Below are positions 1 to 8,130 of a stretch of DNA of 64,000 nucleotides, one piece after another. The stretch comes from Rhizobium sp. C1 (GTDB taxonomy: Bacteria > Pseudomonadota > Alphaproteobacteria > Rhizobiales > Rhizobiaceae). The stretch covers positions 186,001-250,000 of the forward strand of contig NZ_JAJNCY010000005.1 of assembly GCF_021026335.1 (NCBI RefSeq), read 5' to 3'. The notes under the pieces are model-generated. The model did not search any database. It was not told the origin of the DNA and saw nothing but the letters and a program-made list of their open reading frames with translations. Positions within the stretch are counted from its first letter, which is position 1. Every line of letters starts with the position of its first letter. The translations under genes and the position numbers were made by a program.

Positions 1-1070
1 TCCCATACAAGACCGTGCTAGGCCGCTCCTATGATGTCGGCGATTTCGAACGGCATCTGAATGCAGCCCTTGAAAAGGCCGGCTGGTCAGCTTTCGACGC
101 GCGGGTGAAGGCTTCGAAGGCCAACGGGAAAATCCGGGGCATTGGCCTTGCCACCTATATCGAATGCTGCGCCTTCCCGGGCGGCGAGCCGGTGCATCTC
201 ACACTCGAAGCCGACGGCACCGTGACACTAGACATCGGCACGCAGGCCGGTGGTCAGGGGCATTTGACGGCCTATACGCAGTTCGTCTCCGACAAGCTCA
301 ACCTGCCCCCGGAGAAGATCAAGGTTCGCCAGGGTGACACGTCGCGGCTTTCGTCGGGCGGTGGCACGGGCGGCTCGCGCTCCATCCCGCTCGGCGGGGT
401 CTCGGCGGCGCGCGCCGGCGAGGATCTGGCGAAGAAAATCCGCAAGCTGGCAGCCGAGGAGTTGGAAGCGGCAGAAGCCGATATCGAATTCGACGACGGC
501 ATCGCCCGCATCGCCGGTACCGACCGGCAGGTGGATTTTGCCATGCTCGCCGGCAAGGCAAAGCAGCCGGAGGACCTGAAGGGGCTTGGTGAGTTCACGG
601 CAGAAGAATGCACCTATCCCAACGGCACGCATATCTGCGAGGTCGAGATCGACCCGGAAACCGGGGCGCTCGACATCGTTGGCTATACGGTGGTGGACGA
701 TTTCGGTGTGGTGGTGAACCCGATCCTGCTGCAGGGCCAGGTCCATGGCGGCATCGTGCAGGGCATCGGCCAGGCGCTGACGGAAGGCGCGGTGTATGCC
801 GAAGACGGGCAGCTCTTGACGGCAAGCTTCATGGACTACGCCATGCCACGCGCCGACAATCTGCCGATGTTCGACTGGCACGGCGAACACGTACCCTCCA
901 CGATCAACCCGCTCGGCATCAAAGGCGCCGGCGAAGCGGGCACGATCGGCGCGACACCAGCCGCACTCAATGCCGTCACCGACGCGCTCTACCGTGCCTA
1001 TGGCATCAGCCATATCGAGATGCCGACGACACCGCAGCGCATCTGGCAGGCGATTGAGGCGGCTAAGTAA
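1..1070 (+). CDS. Molybdenum hydroxylase large subunit (CoxL/xanthine dehydrogenase family), 5'-truncated by window edge
   Basis: The frame is open from the first bases, so only the C-terminal ~355 residues of a protein normally near 780 aa are present. The family binds molybdopterin cytosine dinucleotide and works with FAD and 2Fe-2S subunits to hydroxylate CO, aldehydes, purines or aromatics. Visible motifs are GTQAGGQGH, a Gln/Gly-rich cofactor-binding loop, and GIKGAGEAGTIGATPA near the C-terminus, whose Glu is the usual active-site base. The residues that separate true CO dehydrogenase (the AYRCSFR-type loop) lie upstream of the window, so the substrate cannot be named. No partner subunit is visible. 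The stop is at 1068-1070 and a repeat element follows. Confidence 0.85.
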   Translation, partial: PYKTVLGRSYDVGDFERHLNAALEKAGWSAFDARVKASKANGKIRGIGLATYIECCAFPGGEPVHLTLEADGTVTLDIGTQAGGQGHLTAYTQFVSDKLNLPPEKIKVRQGDTSRLSSGGGTGGSRSIPLGGVSAARAGEDLAKKIRKLAAEELEAAEADIEFDDGIARIAGTDRQVDFAMLAGKAKQPEDLKGLGEFTAEECTYPNGTHICEVEIDPETGALDIVGYTVVDDFGVVVNPILLQGQVHGGIVQGIGQALTEGAVYAEDGQLLTASFMDYAMPRADNLPMFDWHGEHVPSTINPLGIKGAGEAGTIGATPAALNAVTDALYRAYGISHIEMPTTPQRIWQAIEAAK

Positions 1071-1114
1071 GACCCAGCCGGTCGGCTGAACCAATATGGT
1101 TTCAGGGTGCGGCT

Positions 1115-1246
1115 CCCCCCTCACCCCACCTCCGCTTTGCTCGGCGGACCTCTCCCCGGTGGGGCGAGGATATCCATAAGCGCTGCGGCGCGCTCCCGCT
1201 TCTCCCCATCGGGGAGAAGGTGGCCCGAAGGGCCGGATGAGGGGGA
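1115..1246. repeat. Rhizobial intergenic palindromic repeat, copy 1 (CCCCTCACCCC type)
   Basis: This is a ~130-bp non-coding element beginning CCCCTCACCCC and ending GGATGAGGGGGATGCCGC. Inner hairpins are made by CTCTCCCCGGTGGGGCGAG and TTCTCCCCATCGGGGAGAA. A second copy with the same order of blocks lies at 45103-45236. Both sit just after the stop codon of a gene, as expected of REP-like elements of rhizobia. No coding role is seen. Confidence 0.75.
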
Positions 1247-1289
1247 TGCCGCAACCGGAACGCTTGCCTTGTGAAGGGTTAGCCCGCGT

Positions 1290-2363
1290 TCACCGCTTCC
1301 CATGCATCAGCATGGCAATCACGAAAAACGCGCCGATGGAACTCGTCACCACGCCAACCGGCAGTTCCTGCGGCGGGAGCAACGTGCGGGCGAGCAGATC
1401 GCTGCCGAGCATGAGCGCGGCGCCGATCAGGCTGCAAACGATGGCGAGGCGCGCATGCAGCGGCCCGGTGAACGCGCGGGCCACATGCGGCACCATGAGG
1501 CCGATAAAGCCGATGACGCCGGTGATCGAGACGAGGAGCGCGGTCGAGAAACTGGCAACGAGGAAGGTGACGTTACGCAGGCGCTTGACCGGCACACCGA
1601 GGCTTTCGGCCGTCTGTTCACCACCCAGCAGCGCGTCGAGCTGGCGATGTCGGGCGAGCGTATAGGCAAGCGCCAACCCCGCCCCGGCGAGCCCGATGCC
1701 GATATTGTGCCAGCTGGAGAGACCCAAGCCCCCCATGGTCCAGAAGAGGACCGAATGGGCCGCCCGCTGATCGCCGGAAAAGACGAGATAATTGGTGAGC
1801 GCCGTGAAGAGAAACGACACGGCAAGGCCTGCCAGCACCAGCCGTTCATTGCCCTGCCCCTCTGTCCGCCGCAAGAGAAACAGAACCGCCCCCGTCGCAC
1901 ACATGCCCCCGGTGAAGGCCGCGATCGGCAGGGTGAAGACGCCGAGCTGATCGCCGACACGGGTGATGACCGCCACAGCCCCCGCCGCCGCGCCCGCCGA
2001 GAGGCCGAAGAGGAAGGGATCGGCCAGATCATTGCGGGTGATCGTCTGGAGCAGCAGGCCGATGACGGCAAGACCTGCCCCCACCGCAATCGCCACCAGC
2101 GCGCGCGGCAGGCGCAGGTCGACAATGATGCGGTCGATCGGCGTCGCGGCGCTCTCGTGGCTGAGACCCACGGCGCGGGCAATGGCGCCCACGACCTGAT
2201 CCAGCGGGATCACAGTCGAGCCGTAGGCCACTGAAATGCATGCGAGGATAACGACGGCAAGGATCGCCGCCGTCACAATAAGAGCAAAGCGCGCTGTCGG
2301 ATTTGGAGCGTTGCTCGATCTGACTTTGTCAGATCGACGCTCCAATTCTTTTGTTTGGCGCAT
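1290..2363 (-). CDS. btuC: BtuC-like FecCD-family ABC transporter permease (cobalamin uptake)
   Basis: This 357-aa polytopic inner-membrane permease is hydrophobic from about residue 25 to the end. It carries the FecCD-family signature around GVIGFIGLMVPHVARAF before the C-terminal helices. The family imports siderophores, heme or vitamin B12. The vitamin B12 assignment rests on the cobalamin riboswitch that heads the operon. It is the last gene of the set, after the ATPase and the binding protein. The N-terminal ~25 residues are charged and atypical: codons for KELERRSDKVRSSNAP form a near-perfect DNA palindrome (2303-2345), which looks like an inserted repeat. The start codon lies in another inverted repeat (2358-2404). 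The ATG at 2363 has a GAGG about 11 nt upstream; a later start is possible. Confidence 0.82.
   Translation of the reverse strand: MRQTKELERRSDKVRSSNAPNPTARFALIVTAAILAVVILACISVAYGSTVIPLDQVVGAIARAVGLSHESAATPIDRIIVDLRLPRALVAIAVGAGLAVIGLLLQTITRNDLADPFLFGLSAGAAAGAVAVITRVGDQLGVFTLPIAAFTGGMCATGAVLFLLRRTEGQGNERLVLAGLAVSFLFTALTNYLVFSGDQRAAHSVLFWTMGGLGLSSWHNIGIGLAGAGLALAYTLARHRQLDALLGGEQTAESLGVPVKRLRNVTFLVASFSTALLVSITGVIGFIGLMVPHVARAFTGPLHARLAIVCSLIGAALMLGSDLLARTLLPPQELPVGVVTSSIGAFFVIAMLMHGKR
2303..2345. repeat. TTGGAGCG palindromic element inside the btuC reading frame
   Basis: The outer arms TTGGAGCGT and ACGCTCCAA and the inner arms CGATCTGAC and GTCAGATCG pair around a TTT loop, with a 4-nt bulge in the left arm. 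The outer arms match two intergenic palindromes at 31126-31169 and 35496-35539, suggesting one element family. Here it lies within the coding sequence and is translated in frame as part of the BtuC N-terminus. Confidence 0.6.
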
Positions 2364-2404
2364 AATCTTACTGATCCTCGTTTCACTCCGGTCGGATTAT
2401 GCGC
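2358..2404. repeat. 10-bp inverted repeat in the btuF-btuC junction
   Basis: GCGCATAATC (2358-2367) and GATTATGCGC (2395-2404) are perfect inverted arms with a 27-bp spacer. The left arm contains the btuC start codon. In RNA this hairpin would enclose the btuC ribosome-binding region, so it could protect the upstream message or lower permease translation. The effect is inferred. Confidence 0.5.
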
Positions 2405-3352
2405 TCAGAACGCTTCCGGGTGGAGCGCGCGGGCGATCTTGTCGATGGCCTTCACATTGTCCGGGCCGGGCGTGAGCTCTTCATAGCGCAGGGCCACGAA
2501 GCGGTTGTTCTTCACCGCATCCGTTTCCTTCATGACCGGATTGGATTTCAGGAAATCGAGCAGCTTTTTGTAACCCGCGCCATCCTGATAATCGAGCAGG
2601 ATCAGGAATTGCGGATTGCGCGCGGCCACCGTTTCCCAGTCCGTATTGCCCCAGCTGGTCTGCATGTCGGCCATGATATTCTTGCCGCCGGCTGCCTCGA
2701 TCATGGCCGTGGGGATCGCAAACTTGCCGGCCGTGAACGGTTTGTCCTCACCGGAATCGTAGAGGAAGACGCGCGTATCGGTGTTCTTGCCGACCTTGGC
2801 GCGGATCTCGGCAAGCTGCGCCTTCCACCCATCGACGAGCTTTTTGGCTTCAGCCTCTTTGCCGAAGATCTTGCCAAGCTTTTCCATATCGCCGAACAGC
2901 AGGTCCATGGAGGCGGCCGGGCGGTTCTTGTCGAGATGCACGCAGCTTTCCGTCAGAACGAGCGTCTTGATGCCATGTTCGGCCAGCGTATCCGGCGTCA
3001 CCTCGCCGCCGGGCTTCATGCCGTAATACCAGCCGGCAAAGAAGAAATCGGGATTGGCCGAAAGGATGTTTTCCATCGTCGGATATTTCGGCGCAAGCTC
3101 AGGAATGGAACCCTGTTCCTTCTTGAACTCATCATCCAGCTTGTACCAGCCGGAAACGCCGGTAATGCCGACGATTTCCGGCTGCAGGCCGAGCGCAAAG
3201 GCCATCTTGGACATGTTGATGTCGTTGATCACGGCGCGCTTGGGGGCGGCATCAAAGGTCAGCGGCTTGCCGCAGCTATCGACGGTGACGGGAAAGGCAA
3301 AGGCGGAGCTTGCGGCCAGCGACAGAAGGAGGCCGAGTGTCAGGCGTTTCAT
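2405..3352 (-). CDS. btuF: BtuF-like periplasmic cobalamin-binding protein
   Basis: This is a 315-aa class III solute-binding protein. The start at 3352 was chosen because it gives a clean signal peptide (MKRLTLGLLLSLAASSAFA) preceded by GAGAG; an in-frame codon at 3367 would add five residues. The mature protein begins FPVTVDSCGKPLTFD and continues PKRAVINDINMSKMAFALGL, typical of TroA/FecB-like binding domains. It sits between the ATPase and permease genes and is presumably expressed from the same cobalamin-riboswitch leader. Sequence alone would also fit a siderophore or heme binder; the riboswitch favours cobalamin. Confidence 0.8.
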   Translation of the reverse strand: MKRLTLGLLLSLAASSAFAFPVTVDSCGKPLTFDAAPKRAVINDINMSKMAFALGLQPEIVGITGVSGWYKLDDEFKKEQGSIPELAPKYPTMENILSANPDFFFAGWYYGMKPGGEVTPDTLAEHGIKTLVLTESCVHLDKNRPAASMDLLFGDMEKLGKIFGKEAEAKKLVDGWKAQLAEIRAKVGKNTDTRVFLYDSGEDKPFTAGKFAIPTAMIEAAGGKNIMADMQTSWGNTDWETVAARNPQFLILLDYQDGAGYKKLLDFLKSNPVMKETDAVKNNRFVALRYEELTPGPDNVKAIDKIARALHPEAF

Positions 3353-3368
3353 CTGGAAATCTCTCAAG

Positions 3369-4142
3369 TCAGTGATGGGTCATGGGAATGTCGAAAACCG
3401 TCAGCTCGCGGTTTTCATGCGGATGCGGCAGGCGCAGGAGATCGATGCCGAAGACCTCGCGCACCAGATCGCGCGACAGGGTCTCGTCGGCAGAAATCAG
3501 CCGCCCGTCCCGCATGACGGCCACGCGGGTGGCGAAATCCGGTACGAGGTTGAGATCGTGGAGAACGGCGACCACCGTCAGATCGAGTGCCGCAACCAGC
3601 GCCAGAAGCGCGCCGCGGGCGCGCGGGTCGAGATGGTTCGTCGGCTCATCGAGGAAGAGAATGCGCGGCTCCTGCGCCAGCGCGCGGGCGATCTGCGCCC
3701 GCTGGCGCTCGCCGCCAGAGAGAAGGCCCATTTCGCGCTTTGCAAGGCCTGAAAGCCCCGTGCGCTCCATGGCCGCGTCGATCAGATCAGCCTCTTCGGC
3801 GCGGGTGCGGCGCGTGGCATGCGGTATGCGGCCGAGCGCCACATAGTCGCGTACCGAAATGCGCCGGTCCGGCTGGTCGGCCTGTCCAACGACGGCGATC
3901 TGGCGCGCCCGGTCAATGGGTTTCAGCGCTTGAAGCGGCTGACCGTCGAGCAGGATGGAACCCGAGGACGGGCGGCTCATGCCGCACATCAGCTTCAGCA
4001 GCGTCGTCTTCCCCGCGCCGTTCGGGCCGATGATCGCCAGACGATCGCCGGTGCGGATATCGAGCGACACGGCATCGACGATGGCGGCGCCACCGGCGGC
4101 ATGAAAGGTCAGGTTGTGGGCTGCAAGCGCGGTCAAAATCAT
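3369..4142 (-). CDS. btuD: BtuD-like ABC transporter ATP-binding protein (cobalamin uptake)
   Basis: This 257-aa ATPase drives the BtuC-type permease. Walker A GPNGAGKTT is near residue 40, the signature LLSGGERQRAQIARAL near 142, Walker B ILFLDEPTNHLD near 162, and the switch histidine lies in AVLHDLN. The ATG at 4142 with GAGAG upstream gives the usual family N-terminus; an in-frame extension to 4232 would run toward the riboswitch and lacks support. It is the first gene after the cobalamin riboswitch and is followed 16 nt later by the binding-protein gene. Confidence 0.85.
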   Translation of the reverse strand: MILTALAAHNLTFHAAGGAAIVDAVSLDIRTGDRLAIIGPNGAGKTTLLKLMCGMSRPSSGSILLDGQPLQALKPIDRARQIAVVGQADQPDRRISVRDYVALGRIPHATRRTRAEEADLIDAAMERTGLSGLAKREMGLLSGGERQRAQIARALAQEPRILFLDEPTNHLDPRARGALLALVAALDLTVVAVLHDLNLVPDFATRVAVMRDGRLISADETLSRDLVREVFGIDLLRLPHPHENRELTVFDIPMTHH

Positions 4143-4254
4143 CTCATCTCTCGGCAATCGGCGCTGGAGAAGGATGATCGGCCATGAACGCGCCAGATCG
4201 CGCGTGATGGTCATCAACGCTTCCCGGCACACCCCGTCCGGTTGCTACGTGTCT

Positions 4255-4441
4255 TGACGGCAGGTCTCCTGGCTTGCGGGTCGAAAGCTCTGCCAGCCTT
4301 CCCGGCCGTTTGGGCCAGTGGCGTCGTTGACAGAGCCTCACCGCTCACAGTTGCGGGGGCAGCCATGGTTTCGGCCCCATTCGGGTCGTCCTCACCATGT
4401 TCCCTATTAATCCTTCCGGCTTGGCCTTCAGGAACCGTCAC
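4255..4441 (-). promoter_or_regulatory. Cobalamin riboswitch upstream of btuD-btuF-btuC
   Basis: Read on the minus strand, the segment holds the class hallmarks in order: a GGGAA-containing stem, GCTGCCCCCGCAACTGTGA in the core, and the B12 box GCCAGGAGACCTGCC (4259-4273) at the 3' end. The first downstream gene starts ~110 nt later. Cobalamin binding is known in this class to lower expression of downstream transport or synthesis genes. Confidence 0.92.
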
Positions 4442-4481
4442 CCCCAGTTATGCGCCGCGCGGAACGCTTGTCAAGCGCGCA

Positions 4482-5465
4482 TCACTCTGCCGCCTGTTTG
4501 AACAATCGGCATTTGTTGAAGCCATCAATGATGATCTCCTTCGGCAGGTTGCGGCCGATGAAGACAAGGCGGGTGATGCGGGCTTCGCCGTCCCGCCAGG
4601 CACGCTGGTGGTCGCCTTCCATCAGCATATGCACACCTTGGACCACATAGCGATCATCGTCGCGGTCGAAGCTGATGATGCCCTTCATGCGCAGGATATC
4701 GGCGCCGAAATGCTTCACGGTCTGCTCTATCCAGGGGAAGAAGCGCTCCGGGTCGACTGGCTCATGGGATGTCAGGGAAATGCTCGATACGTGGTCGTCA
4801 TGCTCGTGCTCATGCGTCTCGTCCAGGAAATCGGGCTCGACTTCGAGAATGCGGGTGAGATCGAAGGCGCGGCGGTCGAGAAGGGCTGCAATATCGACAT
4901 CGCAACGCTGCGAGCGGATAATCGAAGCCGTCGGGTTCAGGCGGCGAATGCGCTCCTCAACGGCGGCAATATCCTCCTCGCTGACCAGATCGACCTTGTT
5001 GAGGATGATCGTGTCGGCAAAGGCCAGCTGTTCCTGCGCCTCATGCGCATGGTCGATCTCGCCGAGCAGATGCTTGGCATCGACCACGGTGATGATGGAA
5101 TCGAGCCGCGTCTTCGACCGCACGTCCTCATCGACGAAGAAGGTCTGCGCCACCGGCGCAGGGTCCGCCAGGCCCGTCGTCTCGATGAGGATACCGTCGA
5201 AACGGTCGCGGCGGCGCATCAGCGTCTCGATGATGCGGATCAGATCGCCGCGCACGGTGCAGCAGATGCAGCCGTTGTTCATCTCGAACACTTCTTCGTC
5301 GGTATCGACGATGAGATCGTTGTCGATGCCGACTTCGCCGAACTCGTTGACGATGACCGCGAACTTGCGGCCATGCGGCTCGGTGAGGATGCGGTTCAGA
5401 AGCGTGGTCTTGCCCGCGCCGAGATAGCCCGTCAGCACGGTGACCGGTGTTGCTTCGCGTTCCAT
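4482..5465 (-). CDS. COG0523 (CobW/ZigA-type) G3E GTPase, putative zinc metallochaperone
   Basis: This 327-aa P-loop GTPase has Walker A GYLGAGKTT near residue 13, the family metal motif GCICC at 65-69, ETTGLADPAP as switch region and NKVD near 165. A His-rich stretch, ETHEHEHDDHVSS, near residue 225 fits metal binding. The C-terminal CobW_C domain is complete. COG0523 proteins deliver metals to client enzymes. The Zur-like boxes at its promoter argue for zinc limitation rather than cobalamin synthesis. It is divergent from a second COG0523 gene. The cobalamin riboswitch leader follows it on the same strand, so read-through is possible but the two control signals are distinct. Confidence 0.88.
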   Translation of the reverse strand: MEREATPVTVLTGYLGAGKTTLLNRILTEPHGRKFAVIVNEFGEVGIDNDLIVDTDEEVFEMNNGCICCTVRGDLIRIIETLMRRRDRFDGILIETTGLADPAPVAQTFFVDEDVRSKTRLDSIITVVDAKHLLGEIDHAHEAQEQLAFADTIILNKVDLVSEEDIAAVEERIRRLNPTASIIRSQRCDVDIAALLDRRAFDLTRILEVEPDFLDETHEHEHDDHVSSISLTSHEPVDPERFFPWIEQTVKHFGADILRMKGIISFDRDDDRYVVQGVHMLMEGDHQRAWRDGEARITRLVFIGRNLPKEIIIDGFNKCRLFKQAAE

Positions 5466-5529
5466 CGGATTGCCCTCTTCGCGTTAGGGGTCGCGAAGCG
5501 GCTTGCGCCGCTACGGTCTCGCCATGTAT

Positions 5530-5573
5530 GTAATGTTATGACATTACGATAATCGATGTAATAACATTACATC
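5530..5573. promoter_or_regulatory. Two Zur-like operators between divergent COG0523 genes
   Basis: Box 1 (5530-5547) has arms GTAATGT and ACATTAC with a 4-nt centre. Box 2 (5555-5573) has arms GATGTAAT and ATTACATC with a 3-nt centre. Both resemble the alphaproteobacterial Zur consensus built on GTAATGTTATAACATTAC, box 2 less exactly. The position between two zinc-type GTPase genes fits repression in zinc-replete cells. Confidence 0.75.
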
Positions 5574-5605
5574 TGCGCCCGTTGTCAACCCCGGATCGCG
5601 ACCGT

Positions 5606-6730
5606 ATGGAAAAGCCCGACATGTCCCAGCAACAATCCTCTGCCACCGGAGCAAAACAGGTGGATGGACGCATCCCCGTCACATTGTTGACCGGGTTTCT
5701 CGGCTCCGGCAAAACGACGCTGCTGAACGATGTCCTCGCCCATCCGGCGATGGCGGGAACCGCCGTCATCGTCAACGAATTCGGCGCCATCCCGGTCGAC
5801 CACGATCTGGTTCAGACCGGCCGCGAGACCTATCTGCGCACCTCGACCGGTTGCCTCTGCTGCACGGCGACGAGCGATATCCGCGCCTCGCTCTATGAAC
5901 TGGATCAGGCGGTTAGCGCCGGCAGCGTGCCGAGCGTTTCCCGCGTGGTCATCGAGACGACTGGGCTCGCCGACCCCGCCCCCATCGTCAACAGCCTGAT
6001 TGCCGGTGGCGCACCGGCGCTGGGCCTGCGCGATCATGTCGTGGCGCGGCGTTACCGCCTTGCAAGCGTGGTGACGGCCTTCGATGCGCTGGAAGGTCTC
6101 CCGACGCTGGAGCGTTTCATGGAAGGCTGGAAGCAGCTCGCCTTTGCCGACCATATCGTGCTGACGAAAACCGACCAGCCCCATCTTGCCCGCAACTGGG
6201 CCGGCGAGCTTGAACATCTCAACCCAGCCGCCACACTGCATGATCGCCATGCGCCGGGTTTCGATCTGATGCAGCTCTTCGGCACCGGGTCCTATGCGCT
6301 GGAAGGCAAGGCGGAGGATGTCGCCGGCTGGCTTGCCATGGAGCGACTGGCGCTGCTGCATGACCATGCCCACGACACCGACCGGCATGGCCAGATCGAG
6401 GCGGTGTCGCTCACGCATGATGTGCCGCTCGACCGCCGGTCGCTGGATGTTTTCCTCAAGGTCGTCACCAGCAATATCGATTCAGGCCTTTTGCGAATGA
6501 AGGGCCTCTTTGCCGTTTCCGACGACCCCGAACGCCCGATCGTCGCGCATGCCGTCCAGCACCGGCTTTATCCGCTGACTCAACTCGACCGCTGGCCTAA
6601 CGGGGATCGGCAGAGCCGCGTCGTGCTGATCGGCCAGGACATGCCGATCAGGCAGATCCGCGAACTGTTCGCCGCCCTTGCTCCACGCCCACGAAAGGGC
6701 TTCGGCTGGGGATCGGGGAGAGACGCATGA
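5606..6730 (+). CDS. COG0523 (CobW-type) G3E GTPase, second paralogue
   Basis: This 374-aa GTPase has Walker A GFLGSGKTTLL near residue 30, the metal motif CLCC at 83-86, ETTGLADPAPI and TKTD, and a His/Asp-rich patch (HDHAHDTDRHG) in its second half. It is longer than and clearly different from the neighbouring copy, so the pair is not a recent duplication. The ATG at 5606 was chosen over a TTG at 5582, which would put the start almost on the operator; an ATG at 5621 is also possible. The gene lies ~35 bp from the Zur-like boxes. It overlaps the next gene by 4 bp (ATGA), implying translational coupling. Confidence 0.87.
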   Translation: MEKPDMSQQQSSATGAKQVDGRIPVTLLTGFLGSGKTTLLNDVLAHPAMAGTAVIVNEFGAIPVDHDLVQTGRETYLRTSTGCLCCTATSDIRASLYELDQAVSAGSVPSVSRVVIETTGLADPAPIVNSLIAGGAPALGLRDHVVARRYRLASVVTAFDALEGLPTLERFMEGWKQLAFADHIVLTKTDQPHLARNWAGELEHLNPAATLHDRHAPGFDLMQLFGTGSYALEGKAEDVAGWLAMERLALLHDHAHDTDRHGQIEAVSLTHDVPLDRRSLDVFLKVVTSNIDSGLLRMKGLFAVSDDPERPIVAHAVQHRLYPLTQLDRWPNGDRQSRVVLIGQDMPIRQIRELFAALAPRPRKGFGWGSGRDA

Positions 6731-7029
6731 CGTCCGCCTTCGTCAATCCGCTGCAGCGGCGCGCACCGGGATTGGTCGAGCAGGCCCGCGCCATCAAGCA
6801 ATGGACCCGCGACAGCCTTGCGCTCCCAGACGATACCGTCGTTTCCGTCAATGAACTCGCCTGCCACCTCCCCGGTTGCCCGCCAAAGGAGACGGTCATC
6901 CTTGTGATGAACGCAGCAGTGACAATGCAGGCCTCCATTCACAAGGCTCTGTCGGAGGTGGCGGAGGCGGATGTTGCCGCTGCGGTCTGGACCGATCCTG
7001 CCGGTCAGGACCCGGCGCGCGGCGGCTGA
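6727..7029 (+). CDS. Small conserved-looking protein coupled to COG0523 GTPase
   Basis: This 100-aa soluble protein has no domain I can name. Its start overlaps the GTPase stop as ATGA, a strong sign that the frame is real. Visible features are a helical N-terminal half and the motif VNELACHLPGCPPKET, with two cysteines and a histidine five residues apart that could bind a metal. The context suggests an accessory to the upstream metal chaperone, which is inference. Its last 25 bp overlap the 3' end of the convergent LacI gene. Confidence 0.6.
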   Translation: MTSAFVNPLQRRAPGLVEQARAIKQWTRDSLALPDDTVVSVNELACHLPGCPPKETVILVMNAAVTMQASIHKALSEVAEADVAAAVWTDPAGQDPARGG

Positions 7030-8036
7030 AGCGATTTGCCGGGCACGAAGCTCAGCGGCACGATCTCGCCTCGGCGACGGCTGATCTCCTCGTCGGGCGA
7101 CAGAAGATCGAGCACGGTTTCGCCGAGCCGCGTGCCGAGCGCATCAAGATCGAGCCGAAAACAGGCGGGCGCGGGATTGAGAAAGCGCATCAGCGGATTT
7201 TCGCGGAAGGCGACGATGGAAATGTCGCGGCCAGCCTCGACGCCCGTTTCGCCGAAGGCCGCATAGACGCCGGCGGCGGTCACTTCCGAGCAGAGCAGCA
7301 GCGCGGTCGGCTGATCGGCCATGCCGGCCACCTGCTTGCCGAGGCTGAAGCCACCCACTTCGCTGGTTGGCACGCGGATGATAAGGCTCTCGTCTACAGC
7401 GATCCCCGCCTCGGCAAGACCCTTCAGGTAACCCGCCTTGTAGTGGTAGCCGAGCGCGACATCGTTATCCGGCAAACCGACAGCGATGCGCCGGTGGCCG
7501 AGTTTCACCACCTCCTGCACCGAGCGGCGCGCCACGCCCTCGAAATCCAGGTCGATCCAGGAATAATTGCCCGGCGTCTCGCTGCGACCGAGCGTCATGA
7601 AGGGCAGTTTCGACTTTGCCAATTGCGCGATGCGGTGATCGACGCGGCGCGTGGCGGTCATGACCAGCGCATCGACGATGCCACGGGCAATCACCCGCGA
7701 CAGGAACTCGACCGGATCGTCGGCCGAATGGCACGGCAGGACGACCAGATCGTAGCGCTGTTCGGCGAGATAGAGGTTCATCGCATCCAGCACCACATAG
7801 AAGAACTGGTCGCCGGCCTGATGCGCGGGATGGCCGGTTTCGATGACGAAGCCGATCGTGTTCGTGGCGCCGCGCCGAAGGCTGCGCCCTGACTGGTTGG
7901 CGACATAGCCGAGTTCGGTGGCGGCTTTCAGAACTTTTTCAAGCGTTTCGGGGTGCACGCCCGGCCGGTTGTTGAGCGCACGCGACACCGTCCCTATGGA
8001 AATATTGAGATGGTCGGCCAGCCGGCGGATGTTCAT
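7005..8036 (-). CDS. LacI-family transcriptional repressor, probably for a lost sugar transport locus
   Basis: This 343-aa regulator opens with a canonical helix-turn-helix, NIRRLADHLNISIGTVSRALN. The ATG at 8036 places that domain at the N-terminus; the open frame runs upstream to 8096 without family residues. The rest is a periplasmic-binding-protein-like sensor domain that binds a sugar or related effector. Two palindromes with CG-centred AAACGTTT cores lie directly upstream, so autoregulation is likely. The expected divergent transport operon is missing; only the tail of a sugar ABC ATPase gene remains at 8131-8211. It resembles AglR-type regulators in layout, but the ligand is unknown. 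Confidence 0.85.
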   Translation of the reverse strand: MNIRRLADHLNISIGTVSRALNNRPGVHPETLEKVLKAATELGYVANQSGRSLRRGATNTIGFVIETGHPAHQAGDQFFYVVLDAMNLYLAEQRYDLVVLPCHSADDPVEFLSRVIARGIVDALVMTATRRVDHRIAQLAKSKLPFMTLGRSETPGNYSWIDLDFEGVARRSVQEVVKLGHRRIAVGLPDNDVALGYHYKAGYLKGLAEAGIAVDESLIIRVPTSEVGGFSLGKQVAGMADQPTALLLCSEVTAAGVYAAFGETGVEAGRDISIVAFRENPLMRFLNPAPACFRLDLDALGTRLGETVLDLLSPDEEISRRRGEIVPLSFVPGKSLQPPRAGS

Positions 8037-8047
8037 TGCGCATGCCT

Positions 8048-8061
8048 CGTAAACGTTTCCA
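8048..8061. promoter_or_regulatory. LacI-type operator, proximal
   Basis: CGTAAACGTTTCCA is a slightly imperfect copy of the perfect palindrome at 8100-8115, about 12 bp upstream of the repressor start codon. The CG-centred AAACGTTT core is standard for LacI-family sites. Confidence 0.7.
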
Positions 8062-8099
8062 AGGAATCTCTTGACACGTCTCAAGTCCCAGGACAACTT

Positions 8100-8115
8100 T
8101 CGTAAACGTTTACGA
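8100..8115. promoter_or_regulatory. LacI-type operator, distal perfect palindrome
   Basis: TCGTAAACGTTTACGA is a perfect 16-bp palindrome, 39-52 bp from the proximal site. It would have controlled the divergent promoter of the operon now deleted. Confidence 0.75.
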
Positions 8116-8130
8116 GTCGACCGCGACGGA

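Noticed and set aside
4482-5465. CobW proper, a cobalamin synthesis gene
   Set aside because: Although next to a cobalamin riboswitch, it has its own Zur-like operator and a divergent COG0523 partner, and no cob genes are nearby; a zinc role fits better.
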